Origin: Ruminiclostridium cellobioparum subsp. termitidis CT1112
Lineage (GTDB): Bacteria; Bacillota; Clostridia; Acetivibrionales; DSM-1351
Assembly: GCF_000350485.1 (NCBI RefSeq)
Contig: NZ_AORV01000078.1
Span: forward strand, 1 to 64,000
Direction of reading: 5' to 3'
DNA length: 64,000 nt
The position numbers and the translations under genes are program-made. Position 1 is the stretch's first letter. Each line of letters starts with the position of its first letter. Shown piece after piece: positions 38,501 through 45,413 of this stretch. The notes beneath the pieces are model-generated. The model was not told where the DNA came from. It ran no database searches and worked only from the letters and a program-made list of their open reading frames with translations.

Positions 38501-38649
38501 ATACCCGACATCCTATCCTCAAAGGTCACGGGCTCCGGCGTGATCCACACCGAAATGTCAAGTTCCGAAACCCTTTTATACATTGCCGATTTTATTTGCT
38601 CAAGTACTCCGGGCAATCTGTCTTTCATGTTTTTAAAATAATATGGCAT
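35569..38649 (-). CDS. Cytoplasmic GH38 alpha-mannosidase
   Basis: 1026 residues from the ATG at 38649 (MPYYFKNMKDRLPGVLEQIK), with GGAGG five bases upstream. N-terminal ~240 residues are a beta-sandwich domain preceding the catalytic barrel, as in the long bacterial/vacuolar-type GH38 enzymes. Catalytic region: zinc motif NAIGHAHIDLAWLWPIRE, nucleophile Asp in LWLPDVFGYSAALPQIL, further ligand His in YQFHDILPGSSIGRVY. Middle helical bundle and large C-terminal beta domains are present and length fits (~1000 residues). No signal peptide. Unlike the GH38 at 15244, all key residues are canonical. Probably removes alpha-mannose from imported mannan or glycan fragments; likely controlled by the divergent AraC regulator at 39082. 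Confidence 0.93.
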   Translation of the reverse strand: MPYYFKNMKDRLPGVLEQIKSAMYKRVSELDISVWITPEPVTFEDRMSGIKKDVAIGQSWGNLWDCGWFHFTGAVPDASETGADDEEIILLVDISGELYVVDSAGNPVRGLTNFSSEFDYSLGRPGKIVYRFDRPLKAGNKIDIWADAGCNDLFGKYQDSGTLKEAYIAVANKEMEQLYYDFEVLLDLLQQLPEDKARYHGILRALNEAANILTKYDNAEAKRARAILAVELDKKGGDPSLKINAIGHAHIDLAWLWPIRETIRKGARTFSTALRNMERFPEYIFGASQAQLYQWVKEYYPALYEEVKQRIREGRWEVQGAMWVEADTNVSGGEALIRQVLHGKRFFQQEFGQEIRNLWLPDVFGYSAALPQILKKSGVDYFMTIKLSWSKFNKHPHHTFWWEGLDGSRILAHMPPEGTYNSSAAPRAVAFSEQEFLDKGVSDECLLLFGIGDGGGGPGEEHLERLKRERNLNGLAPVTQGTAQGFFDRLEEASPMLKTWRGELYLEYHQGTYTTQSRNKRYNRKLELALRELEFASVLSVVKQGGRKMAEEVYPSELLDKTWKEMLLYQFHDILPGSSIGRVYKESLERYASMLGQVEAETGKRYLSLCEGEASYEHSGTNSGDTGHVQVFNSLSWEREEWISHEGNWCKAKVPPMGYAVILLNAGTGNTAGKAAGAYSGGQLLSTGDVMENDIFSIVFSENGFIKSIYDKAEKRHIIPEGVVANGLALYEDKGDAWDFPVYYDEKPGELLTLTDSTVYTDGPQIIRESRFRTPSGQSTLEQKVVLTLGKRQIDFITAVDWNENAKMLRTSFPVNVYAQEATCEIQFGNVKRPTHRNTSWDMAKYEVYAHKWVDISQGDYGVALLNDCKYGHKVLDNILDLNLLRSTSFPDTGADLGRQVFTYSLFPHKGDYIRGGVVKAGYELNVPLKTISANPAVKSASLLTVEAGNIIVESVKKCEDSDDLIIRMYECHGTGISTKVDFGFKTKDIRLVDLMEKETCQESFDKDTGMLTFKPFEIQTLKVSV

Positions 38650-38911
38650 ATTGACCTCCATAAATAAAAAATTATCTTTATAACAATCTTAAAAAATATA
38701 AGACATTAAGTCATGTCAAAATTTTATTAAATATCTCAAAATTTAATATTTATAATTCATTGTTATAATTGATTATCGCAAGACAGCCCCAGCATTCATG
38801 AATTGACTCCTCAACAGCTTTACCTTATAATTTAACTCATAGTGCTGTTTAAATTAACTTTTAACTTTGCAAGTGAACAGTTTAGGCCCGATTATACGGG
38901 TACGTGAGTAC

Positions 38912-38959
38912 AACTTCATGAAATAAGATGCACGATTAAAAACAATATTTTATGAAGTT
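38912..38959. repeat. Inverted repeat in the leader downstream of promoter-like copy A
   Basis: Arms AACTTCATGAAATA (38912-38925) and TATTTTATGAAGTT (38946-38959), 13 of 14 pairing. On the minus strand it directly follows element A. Copy B at the right edge is also followed by the same AACTTCATAAAATA arm, so this part of the leader is conserved between the two loci. Confidence 0.55.
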
Positions 38960-38971
38960 AGTCCGGGAGTG

Positions 38972-39038
38972 CCAGTTGATTCTAAAAAGTTATATAGGTA
39001 AAGCAAAATTTAAATTAATTAGCATAACAAGTTAATTT
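38972..39038 (-). promoter_or_regulatory. Promoter-like conserved element, copy A (between GH38 and AraC genes)
   Basis: On the minus strand: GCTAATTAATTTAAATTT, then TTGCTT (-35-like, 39006-39001), 16-nt spacer, TAGAAT (-10-like, 38984-38979), then CAACTGG. Same block order as copies at 12009 and 63880. It points to the GH38 gene but ~330 bp ahead of it, giving a long structured leader. It is also ~45 bp upstream of the plus-strand AraC start and could serve as a shared control region. Nothing else recognisable is in the 432-bp gap 38650-39081. Confidence 0.6.
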
Positions 39039-39081
39039 ACGAAGGTAGAAAGCTTTTTATTATTTTGTGGAAGGTGAGCAC

Positions 39082-39945
39082 ATGGAACCGAATTTTGTCT
39101 CGTATAAGGAATGGATAAGTGAGAACCTCCCCTTTGCACTCAGGGTGGACTGTTTAAATTTTCATGTATTTCCGCACTGTCACAATTACATAGAATTTAA
39201 TTTTACAGTTAAAGGTCAGGCAAAGGAAAAAATAAACGGTATGGAGCATACTCTCAAGCCAGGAACCTTTACACTGTTATTTCCTCATCATATCCATGAG
39301 ATTGAGACTTCTCCCGAAAATCCCCTGCTTATGTTTGTGGGCAGTATACGGATAGAAAGCTTTTACGACAGGAAGGGGGATTTCCTGGCATTGACCGAGC
39401 TTCTGAGCAAAGCGGCCTTTGATAAAATCCCCTACAATTATTTTAATGAACAGGTCACCGAAGAAATTACAAATATATTGAATTTTATGCTGAAGGAGCT
39501 TTCCGACAGCAGGCTGTGGAGCACGCTGATGTTTAAAAGCAAATTGACAGAGCTGCTGATTACCTTTGACAGAAACAGGTCCAACAGCAGCTTTACCGAA
39601 GTGAATCAGACACTTTGTCAGAAGAGCGGAGTTTGGGATATTATTACCTACGTTTCACAAAATTATTATAAGGAAATTTCACTTCAAAGCCTGTCCGAAA
39701 AATTCCACATGAGCATTCCCCATATAAGTTCATCCTTTCATCAGCTCCTCGGGGAAAACTTCCACCGGTACCTTGAAAAATTGAGACTTGCGCAGGCTTG
39801 TGATCTACTGCTCTCCACAGATTCTTCAGTGCTTGACATCTGTTTTGAGACAGGCTTTACCTCCTATAAAACCTTTTCAAGGGTATTCTCCAAAAATTTG
39901 AAGTTAAGTCCCACAGAATATAGAAAGCTCAAGCTGAATCATTAG
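39082..39945 (+). CDS. AraC-family transcriptional regulator (cupin sensor)
   Basis: 287 residues from the ATG at 39082, following AAGGTGAGCAC; a GTG five codons upstream lies before that site. N-terminal AraC-binding cupin (~1-110) shows the pattern HCHNYIEFNFTVKG...LKPGTFTLLFPHHIHEIE, a sugar-sensing beta-barrel. C-terminal ~100 residues carry two helix-turn-helix motifs (ISLQSLSEKFHMSIPHISSS and VLDICFETGFTSYKTFSRVF, then LSPTEYRKLK). Divergent from the GH38 gene, with the conserved element A in between, so it probably regulates that gene. Converges with the ChrA gene, 11 bp apart. Confidence 0.92.
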   Translation: MEPNFVSYKEWISENLPFALRVDCLNFHVFPHCHNYIEFNFTVKGQAKEKINGMEHTLKPGTFTLLFPHHIHEIETSPENPLLMFVGSIRIESFYDRKGDFLALTELLSKAAFDKIPYNYFNEQVTEEITNILNFMLKELSDSRLWSTLMFKSKLTELLITFDRNRSNSSFTEVNQTLCQKSGVWDIITYVSQNYYKEISLQSLSEKFHMSIPHISSSFHQLLGENFHRYLEKLRLAQACDLLLSTDSSVLDICFETGFTSYKTFSRVFSKNLKLSPTEYRKLKLNH

Positions 39946-39956
39946 AAGAAAACATA

Positions 39957-40544
39957 TTAGTATAAAAAAACTCCTAAAACTCCGGCGGCCAATATCAGAA
40001 ATATGGGCTGTATTTTTGTTTTGATCAATATGAGGAATGTAGCGGCAATGAGAATCAAACTCTTGACTTCCAGCAGGTTCACTCCTGCCGCTGTTATATT
40101 CCAGCCGCCTGTAATGAGAGTATTTCCTGCTGCCAGAATCATACCGTTTTTTATTGCAAGACTTACGGCAGCATACAGGATTATTCCGGTTATAACCGGT
40201 CTCAAACCGTTTAAGGCAGCCTGCACCAACGGATGATTATACGCCTTGAAAAAAAAGGTGGCTACAACAATAACTATTACGGCACAGGGGATTGCTATAC
40301 CAAGAAATGATACGACAGCTCCCGGAAATCCCGCCACCCTGTATCCAAATCCTACGGCGGCATTTACCGCTACAGGACCGGGCGCCATGCCCGCAATGGC
40401 AATGACATCCGTCAACTCGGCTGCAGAAGCCCAGTGGTTTGCTTCAGAGACTTTTACCATGCTGGGAATCATTACATACCCTCCGCCAAATGCGAAGGCA
40501 CATAACTTTACAAACATGATGAACAATTTAAAAAGGACACCCAT
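39957..40544 (-). CDS. ChrA-family (chromate/anion) transporter, half-size subunit 2
   Basis: 195 residues, five to six membrane segments. N-terminal FVKLCAFAFGGGYVMIPSM and IAGMAPGPVAVNAAVGFGYR are the CHR-family signatures. Bacterial ChrA is either one ~400-residue protein or, as here, two ~190-residue homologues that pair. The ATG at 40544 directly abuts the stop of the first half (TAAATG). In anaerobes chromate is an unlikely natural ligand; the CHR family may carry other oxyanions. Last gene of the minus-strand group that begins at 48869. Confidence 0.88.
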   Translation of the reverse strand: MGVLFKLFIMFVKLCAFAFGGGYVMIPSMVKVSEANHWASAAELTDVIAIAGMAPGPVAVNAAVGFGYRVAGFPGAVVSFLGIAIPCAVIVIVVATFFFKAYNHPLVQAALNGLRPVITGIILYAAVSLAIKNGMILAAGNTLITGGWNITAAGVNLLEVKSLILIAATFLILIKTKIQPIFLILAAGVLGVFLY

Positions 40545-41108
40545 TTACAGCTCACGTCCTTTCTTTTTTTCCTTGATGCAATTAAGTGTTTTAATCCAGT
40601 GGACTACCAATCCGCACACTATACCGGCGATAATCAAAGGTATCGGATCCAGATGCAAAAACAAAGATGCTGCAAAGGCAGCAGCAGCAATAACGACACT
40701 GGCTAAATTATTAATTGCTGTTTTACCGATTTTATATGCGGCATAGAGAATTAACCCCACAACCACGGGATATATAGCCTTGAAAATGGATTTGACGGCC
40801 GGATACCCGCTTATCCTTGTAAACAGAACCGAAAGTGTCATTACGGTCACCACAGACGGAGTCACATTTCCAAGCAGTGCGGCAATGGCCCCCGGAATAC
40901 CTGCCACCGAATAACCTACGAAGGTTGATGCATTAATAGCAATAGCTCCCGGCAATGCCTGGGCCACCGAAAAAATATCAATTATTTTTTCCCTTTCCAG
41001 CCACTTTTTGTTTTCTACAACCTCCTGCTCGATCAAAGGTATTATTGCATAACCTCCGCCAAAGCTCACAGCACCTAATTTAAAAAAAGCCATGTATATT
41101 TCAATCAA
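40545..41108 (-). CDS. ChrA-family (chromate/anion) transporter, half-size subunit 1
   Basis: 187 residues from the TTG at 41108. Signatures FFKLGAVSFGGGYAIIPLI and AQALPGAIAINASTFVGY mark the CHR family; the charged tail ends KEKKKGREL. The start is uncertain: the TTG lacks a good ribosome site, whereas an in-frame CTG at 41129 sits seven bases after GAGGTG and would add the KxxLKQ-like N-terminus usual in the family. It forms a pair with the next gene, which begins one base after its stop. Located 66-87 bp after larC1, in the same orientation. Confidence 0.85.
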   Translation of the reverse strand: MIEIYMAFFKLGAVSFGGGYAIIPLIEQEVVENKKWLEREKIIDIFSVAQALPGAIAINASTFVGYSVAGIPGAIAALLGNVTPSVVTVMTLSVLFTRISGYPAVKSIFKAIYPVVVGLILYAAYKIGKTAINNLASVVIAAAAFAASLFLHLDPIPLIIAGIVCGLVVHWIKTLNCIKEKKKGREL

Positions 41109-41195
41109 CTGCTTTAGTCCAGCTTTCAGAATCTGTCACCTCTTTTATCTGCATACAGCCTTGCAAAAATATTTAAACTTCTCTGTGGTACAAAT

Positions 41196-41978
41196 TTAGA
41201 TGTTACATTCCCCCAGTACCACCCTCAAAATTCCCGGTATCTCCATTTCTCTTTTTCCAGAGCCGTATCCAACCTGTATTACCGACATGGCAGGTACATT
41301 TCCGAAAGCTTCGGCCAGAGTTGCGATTATTGTTGCTCCCGTGGGTGTAATCAATTCATTTTCAACCTCAATGGTATGAAAGGGTATTGAGGCCTGCGTC
41401 ATAATTTCCATGGTGGCAGGTACCGGAACGGGAATAATGCCGTGCCTGCAGGTGATAAAACCTGTTCCGTCGTGCAGCGGGGAACTCATTATCCTGTCGG
41501 GATTCAATATATCTATACAGACTGCCGTTCCTATTATATCCGCAATTGAATCCAATGCCCCAACCTCATGAAAATGTATATTTTCCATTGTGGTTCTATG
41601 TACTTTGGCTTCGGCCCTGGCCAGCCTGTTGAACATTGCCTTGCTGAGGCTTTTAACTCGCTCAGACAATGAACTGCTGTCAATAATCTTTTCGATATCG
41701 AATAAGTTTCTATGTTCATGGTGTTTTTCGTGACCATGCTCATGATGAGGTTCATGATTATGCTCATGGGAAGGTTCCTCATCCTCCAATATTACATTTA
41801 CATCGGTGCATCCGATGCCATTTTTGTATACTGTTGAAAATTCAAACTTCAGCCCTTCAAGGTTAAGCTTGTCCATTTCCTCCAGAAACCTTTTATGGTC
41901 TATACCCAGATCTATCAGCGCACCCAGGGTCATATCACCGCTTATTCCCGAACAGCAGTCAAAGTACAAAAGCTTCAT
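41196..41978 (-). CDS. larC: LarC1: nickel-insertion protein, N-terminal half only
   Basis: 260 residues from the ATG at 41978 (MKLLYFDCCSGISGDM), with AGGAG six bases upstream. LarC inserts nickel into the pincer cofactor of LarA-type racemases. The protein matches LarC1: DCCSGISGDMTLGAL, HFHEVGALDSIADIIG, ITPTGATIIATLAEAFG, and ends PGILRVVLGECNI. Full-length LarC continues with LarC2 (~130 residues, CTP-binding); in lactobacilli the halves are joined by programmed frameshifting. Here the reading frame stops exactly at that junction, and only 87 bp separate it from chrA, too short for LarC2. A His-rich loop (residues ~70-90, EHNHEPHHEHGHEKHHEH) may hold nickel. The likely client is the LarA homologue upstream. 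Confidence 0.85.
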   Translation of the reverse strand: MKLLYFDCCSGISGDMTLGALIDLGIDHKRFLEEMDKLNLEGLKFEFSTVYKNGIGCTDVNVILEDEEPSHEHNHEPHHEHGHEKHHEHRNLFDIEKIIDSSSLSERVKSLSKAMFNRLARAEAKVHRTTMENIHFHEVGALDSIADIIGTAVCIDILNPDRIMSSPLHDGTGFITCRHGIIPVPVPATMEIMTQASIPFHTIEVENELITPTGATIIATLAEAFGNVPAMSVIQVGYGSGKREMEIPGILRVVLGECNI

Positions 41979-42031
41979 ATGTATCTCCTCTCCGGACCGT
42001 TTTGTAATGGTATTTATAATTAAATGGTTAA

Positions 42032-42063
42032 AAAAAGACTGGTTCAAGAGAACCCTTGAACCA
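42032..42063 (-). terminator. Intrinsic terminator between the larA-type gene and larC1
   Basis: On the minus strand TGGTTCAAG / CTTGAACCA (9 bp, 6-nt loop) is followed by GTC and seven T. It lies ~98 bp after the larA-type stop. larC1 and the chrA pair therefore depend on read-through or on a promoter within the 50 bp behind it. Confidence 0.85.
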
Positions 42064-42160
42064 ACAAGATAAAAACAGCATTAGCAGGTGTATATTTAAA
42101 CCATGCCTTTCACCTGAAGATAAGATCCTATCGTTTTTGATGTCAGGCATGGACTTAAAT

Positions 42161-43594
42161 CTATTGTTCATCCTTCATTCCAAGATGTACGGCAGTTAGC
42201 TTGAAGGTTTTTGGCAAAGCCAGTATATTCGGATTTTCTCCCACATATTTTCCGGCATCCTTCAGAGCTTCTTCAAAGGTAGCTCTGGTTTTCATACCCA
42301 TGCTTCTTGCCAATCCCGGCTCAATGGCTCCAACAATATAAATGGCGGAACAGTTCATTTCTGCTATATGCCCGCAGGATATCATTGAGAACGCATGGTA
42401 CGGGTGATATCCGTAGTTGAAGCGGTATTTGTCTATATACTCCTTATTGTTCGAGAAATACTCCCCATACTTCTCCAGGTCCGGCAGAGTATTGTGATAA
42501 TCCTTTTGGAACAGTTCATATAAAGCCCTGTATGACGGGAATTCTTCATCATGGAAGTAGCCGTTGCATATGGATGAGCATATAACCACACAGTTATCCT
42601 TCATAACTCTCTTGTGGCGTATAATCTGTGCGGATATGGCCTGAAGCATAAGCAGAGGATTTGTTCCCATGCCGTTTCCGTAATGGAAGGCCTGGGGCAT
42701 GCCAAACACCATGATATCATACTTCTTTTCTGCCCACGCTATGTTGGTCCTTCTGTCACACACCTCCCAGGACAGCGGCTGTATTTCTCTGGCATAACCT
42801 GTAAATACTCCGATTTGTCTTGAATTGGTATCAAGGCAGGCGTCACAGGTAAAAAATTTCTTGCCCATGCATTTCTCCATGTGCATGCCTATTGAATCGA
42901 ATTTACTTCTCATGAGGCTGTCCTTGCTCACAGGTGTGAAGTCCTTCCGGTGCATAACATGGGGTACATGATGATGCATGATGGATTTCCAGTGCGTAAT
43001 ACCCGTTGTACAATGCTTGTAGCCTCCGGAATAACCGCCGTACGGATTGCCCATTGCATGTCCTATAAGTATGGCGAAGTCGGAATCGTATACCTCTTTG
43101 TTCATGATTACTCTGTTGTTCATTTCGTCATAACCCAGGTCCACCAGATTGTCGTAATCTTCGCTGTCATGGTTGACTATCTGGTTTGACCACCAGAAAT
43201 CGTTAAATACCTTTGCTCCCAGCAGGCTTTTGATTTCCTCACGGGTATTTTTCCTGTGAAGACCATTGCTGCAAATGAGTTTGATATCCTTTTTTTCCAC
43301 TCCTGCCTTGTACAGTTCCTCCAATATTATGGGAATTGCCACTTTCCTGTGGGCTGTCTCCTGGAAGCCGCCCTTAACCTTGTCAGGGAATACGATTACC
43401 ACCTTCATGCCTTTTTTTACAGATTCTGAAATAGGAGGCATTCCTATAGGGTTTAATATGGATTTTCTGGTCTCTTCCTCAATATTTTCAATAAACGGCG
43501 GGTCGGGAACCGTCTCACCCGGTATGAATACATCAGTACTATCCGGCAGTTCGGCTTCCATCAAGCCCTGTCCATATTCGAACGCAATTTTCAT
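42161..43594 (-). CDS. LarA-family nickel-pincer-dependent 2-hydroxyacid racemase/epimerase
   Basis: 477 residues; ATG at 43594 after GGAGGAAGGATAAA. Two-domain LarA fold (DUF2088-type). Matches to the lactate racemase active site: catalytic His in SNGLHRKNT (His108 position), second His in ILIGHAMGNPYGG (His174), pincer-bound Lys in SGGYKHCTTG (Lys184), nickel ligand in KSIMHHHVP (His200). At the substrate Arg75 position of DxxR the protein reads FPDKVKGG, a Lys, so the substrate may differ from lactate. Longer than lactate racemase (~425). Followed by larC1; larB and larE are not in the window. It sits in a sugar-catabolic operon, suggesting a sugar-derived hydroxyacid. Confidence 0.85.
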   Translation of the reverse strand: MKIAFEYGQGLMEAELPDSTDVFIPGETVPDPPFIENIEEETRKSILNPIGMPPISESVKKGMKVVIVFPDKVKGGFQETAHRKVAIPIILEELYKAGVEKKDIKLICSNGLHRKNTREEIKSLLGAKVFNDFWWSNQIVNHDSEDYDNLVDLGYDEMNNRVIMNKEVYDSDFAILIGHAMGNPYGGYSGGYKHCTTGITHWKSIMHHHVPHVMHRKDFTPVSKDSLMRSKFDSIGMHMEKCMGKKFFTCDACLDTNSRQIGVFTGYAREIQPLSWEVCDRRTNIAWAEKKYDIMVFGMPQAFHYGNGMGTNPLLMLQAISAQIIRHKRVMKDNCVVICSSICNGYFHDEEFPSYRALYELFQKDYHNTLPDLEKYGEYFSNNKEYIDKYRFNYGYHPYHAFSMISCGHIAEMNCSAIYIVGAIEPGLARSMGMKTRATFEEALKDAGKYVGENPNILALPKTFKLTAVHLGMKDEQ

Positions 43595-43672
43595 TTTATC
43601 CTTCCTCCTTTTTAATAAGTTTTGGCTTCAAGCCTGTTTATAAGAGTCTTATCCCTGCTCCCGACCAGTTCA

Positions 43673-44395
43673 TTACCTGATCAAAAGTATTGTTCCAAGA
43701 ACAGCCATCAGTATGTATACGGATTTTTTCAGAATATCCTGTGGAAGCCGGACAAAAACTTTCATTCCCAGTACTGTGCCTGAAATTATGGCTGCAATGC
43801 ATACAGCAGCATATTTCATCACTCCGGGCTCTATATTTCCGTACGCCTTATGCAGAATTACCGTTACGCCGCCGGCTATCATAAAGGAGAACTCCAGCGC
43901 CGCCTTATATTCCATTTTTTCCTTGACCGTATTGAGATAATATATTACCAGCGGAGGCCCTCCAATATTGAACATACCTGAAAGTAATCCGCTGACGGCT
44001 CCAAAGGTTATCCCGTTTATTCTGCTGTCCCTGATAGACAGCTTTTGTGCCGGGCTTTTTAAAAACATAATTGACAGCAGTATGATGATTAAGCCCAGTA
44101 CCTTTTTCAGCAGGTTTTCATTGCAGACTGTAAGCAGGTATACACCCAGAGGCATAATCAGCAAGGATGACAGGACCGGCAGAATGATGAGCTTAAGTTT
44201 TAAATGCTTTCTTATGGTCATACACACCCAAATTCCGATTATACAGGCCGACAAAGCAGACAGAACCGCCGCACTTTTAAGGGGCATTAACATTGGGAGC
44301 AGTGACATTACAAACAGTGAAAAACCAAAGCTTGCCGATCCCTGAATTACACTTCCCACAAAACAGATTACAAACACCAATAAATAGGTTTCCAT
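43673..44395 (-). CDS. TauE/SafE-family anion exporter
   Basis: 240 residues, seven to eight membrane segments. Typical family features: N-terminal CFVGSVIQGSASFGFSLFVM and the mid-protein repeat GAVSGLLSGMFNIGGPPLVIYYL. Members export sulfite, sulfoacetate, sulfolactate or other organic anions. Lies between the triosephosphate isomerase-like gene and the LarA-type gene, 66 bp and 78 bp away, so it probably exports an end product or intermediate of this pathway. The ribosome site (GTGGATGC) is weak. Substrate unknown. Confidence 0.88.
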   Translation of the reverse strand: METYLLVFVICFVGSVIQGSASFGFSLFVMSLLPMLMPLKSAAVLSALSACIIGIWVCMTIRKHLKLKLIILPVLSSLLIMPLGVYLLTVCNENLLKKVLGLIIILLSIMFLKSPAQKLSIRDSRINGITFGAVSGLLSGMFNIGGPPLVIYYLNTVKEKMEYKAALEFSFMIAGGVTVILHKAYGNIEPGVMKYAAVCIAAIISGTVLGMKVFVRLPQDILKKSVYILMAVLGTILLIR

Positions 44396-44461
44396 TAATA
44401 TGCATCCACTTTTTATTCAATCTTTTAATTCAATTAATAATCAATTTTTTATTTGATGTAC

Positions 44462-45391
44462 TCATTCAATGTATTTATCAATGATGATCTTCAGATCTTC
44501 CGGGTAAAAGCCTATTTCACCGGTGAATTTTGTCAGGGCAACCAGCCCTCCGTCTATACTGCCTATCTTTGAAATGGTTCCGGCATTTTCTTCCTTCAAG
44601 CCTCCGCCATATACTACCGCCGGTTCAAATCCGAAATTCTCCTTGACGACCTGCTTGATATATGCCGAAACAAAGCTTATATATTCGGCTCCCGGAGGAG
44701 TTTTTCCGGGTCCTATGGCCCAAATGGGTTCATAGCCTATTACCACCGCCTCGTGGCATTGCTTTGCTTCTATTCCTGCCAGTGATCTTAACAGCTGGGC
44801 TTTTAAAACTGCTTCGATTCCCGGCTGTTGTTCCTCAAAACTTCCTTCGCCTTTTTCCTCTGCAGTTTCACCAATACATACCAAGGCTTTCATTTGCGCA
44901 TCAAGAGCACATAATAATTCCTCGTTTATGAGCTTGTCTACCGCTGCATTTGCAGTATTCCTTGCCTGCTCCTCCCGAAGAACAGTCGGATCGTAATGAG
45001 CAATTATCCCCAGTTTATCCCTGCGTTCCTCAGAGTGTCCGATAATTGTCCATTTGCAGTCCATATTGCTGACAGCCGCAGCAGGACGGTTTGTGGTGAA
45101 CGCTCCAAAATTTCCGCCCTTGGCCGCATTCTCTCTGAATACACCCTGGCAGCCTATTTTTATGCTTTTTGTATCGTTCACGGCATAGCCGGCAAGCTTC
45201 TCCCTTGCAGTGATCAGCAGGTTCTCCTGGAGCAGGAAGCATACTTCGACAGCTTCATACCTTCCAATTCCCAGGCTTACGCATTCACCGACTATCCATT
45301 CGATCCATTCCTTCGGGTCATCCTTCTGGCATATGCCGCCCAGGCTTTTTGGGATCTCAAAACGTTTTAAATTTACAAATATCTGTTTCAT
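44462..45391 (-). CDS. Divergent triosephosphate isomerase-family protein
   Basis: 309 residues from the ATG at 45391, 11 nt after GGGAG; an ATG six codons upstream (45409) lacks a site. Catalytic residues are kept: Asn/Lys in FVNLKRFEIP, His in TIIGHSEERRDKLG, Glu in VIGYEPIWAIGPGKTPP, and the phosphate loop VVYGGGLKEEN. It is ~60 residues longer than housekeeping enzymes (~250) because of an insertion after the first strand (GGICQKDDPKEW onward) and around residues 85-115. It is probably an operon-specific paralogue acting on dihydroxyacetone phosphate or a related ketose/aldose phosphate such as erythrulose phosphate. Its start nearly touches the isomerase stop at 45414. Confidence 0.85.
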   Translation of the reverse strand: MKQIFVNLKRFEIPKSLGGICQKDDPKEWIEWIVGECVSLGIGRYEAVEVCFLLQENLLITAREKLAGYAVNDTKSIKIGCQGVFRENAAKGGNFGAFTTNRPAAAVSNMDCKWTIIGHSEERRDKLGIIAHYDPTVLREEQARNTANAAVDKLINEELLCALDAQMKALVCIGETAEEKGEGSFEEQQPGIEAVLKAQLLRSLAGIEAKQCHEAVVIGYEPIWAIGPGKTPPGAEYISFVSAYIKQVVKENFGFEPAVVYGGGLKEENAGTISKIGSIDGGLVALTKFTGEIGFYPEDLKIIIDKYIE

Positions 45392-45413
45392 TTTCAAGTT
45401 ATCTCCCATTTTT

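Noticed and set aside
38972-39038. The A/B/C element as an insertion-sequence end or MITE
   Set aside because: No terminal inverted repeats or target duplication, and orientation always fits a downstream operon; promoter-like explanation preferred, though a dispersed repeat is not excluded.
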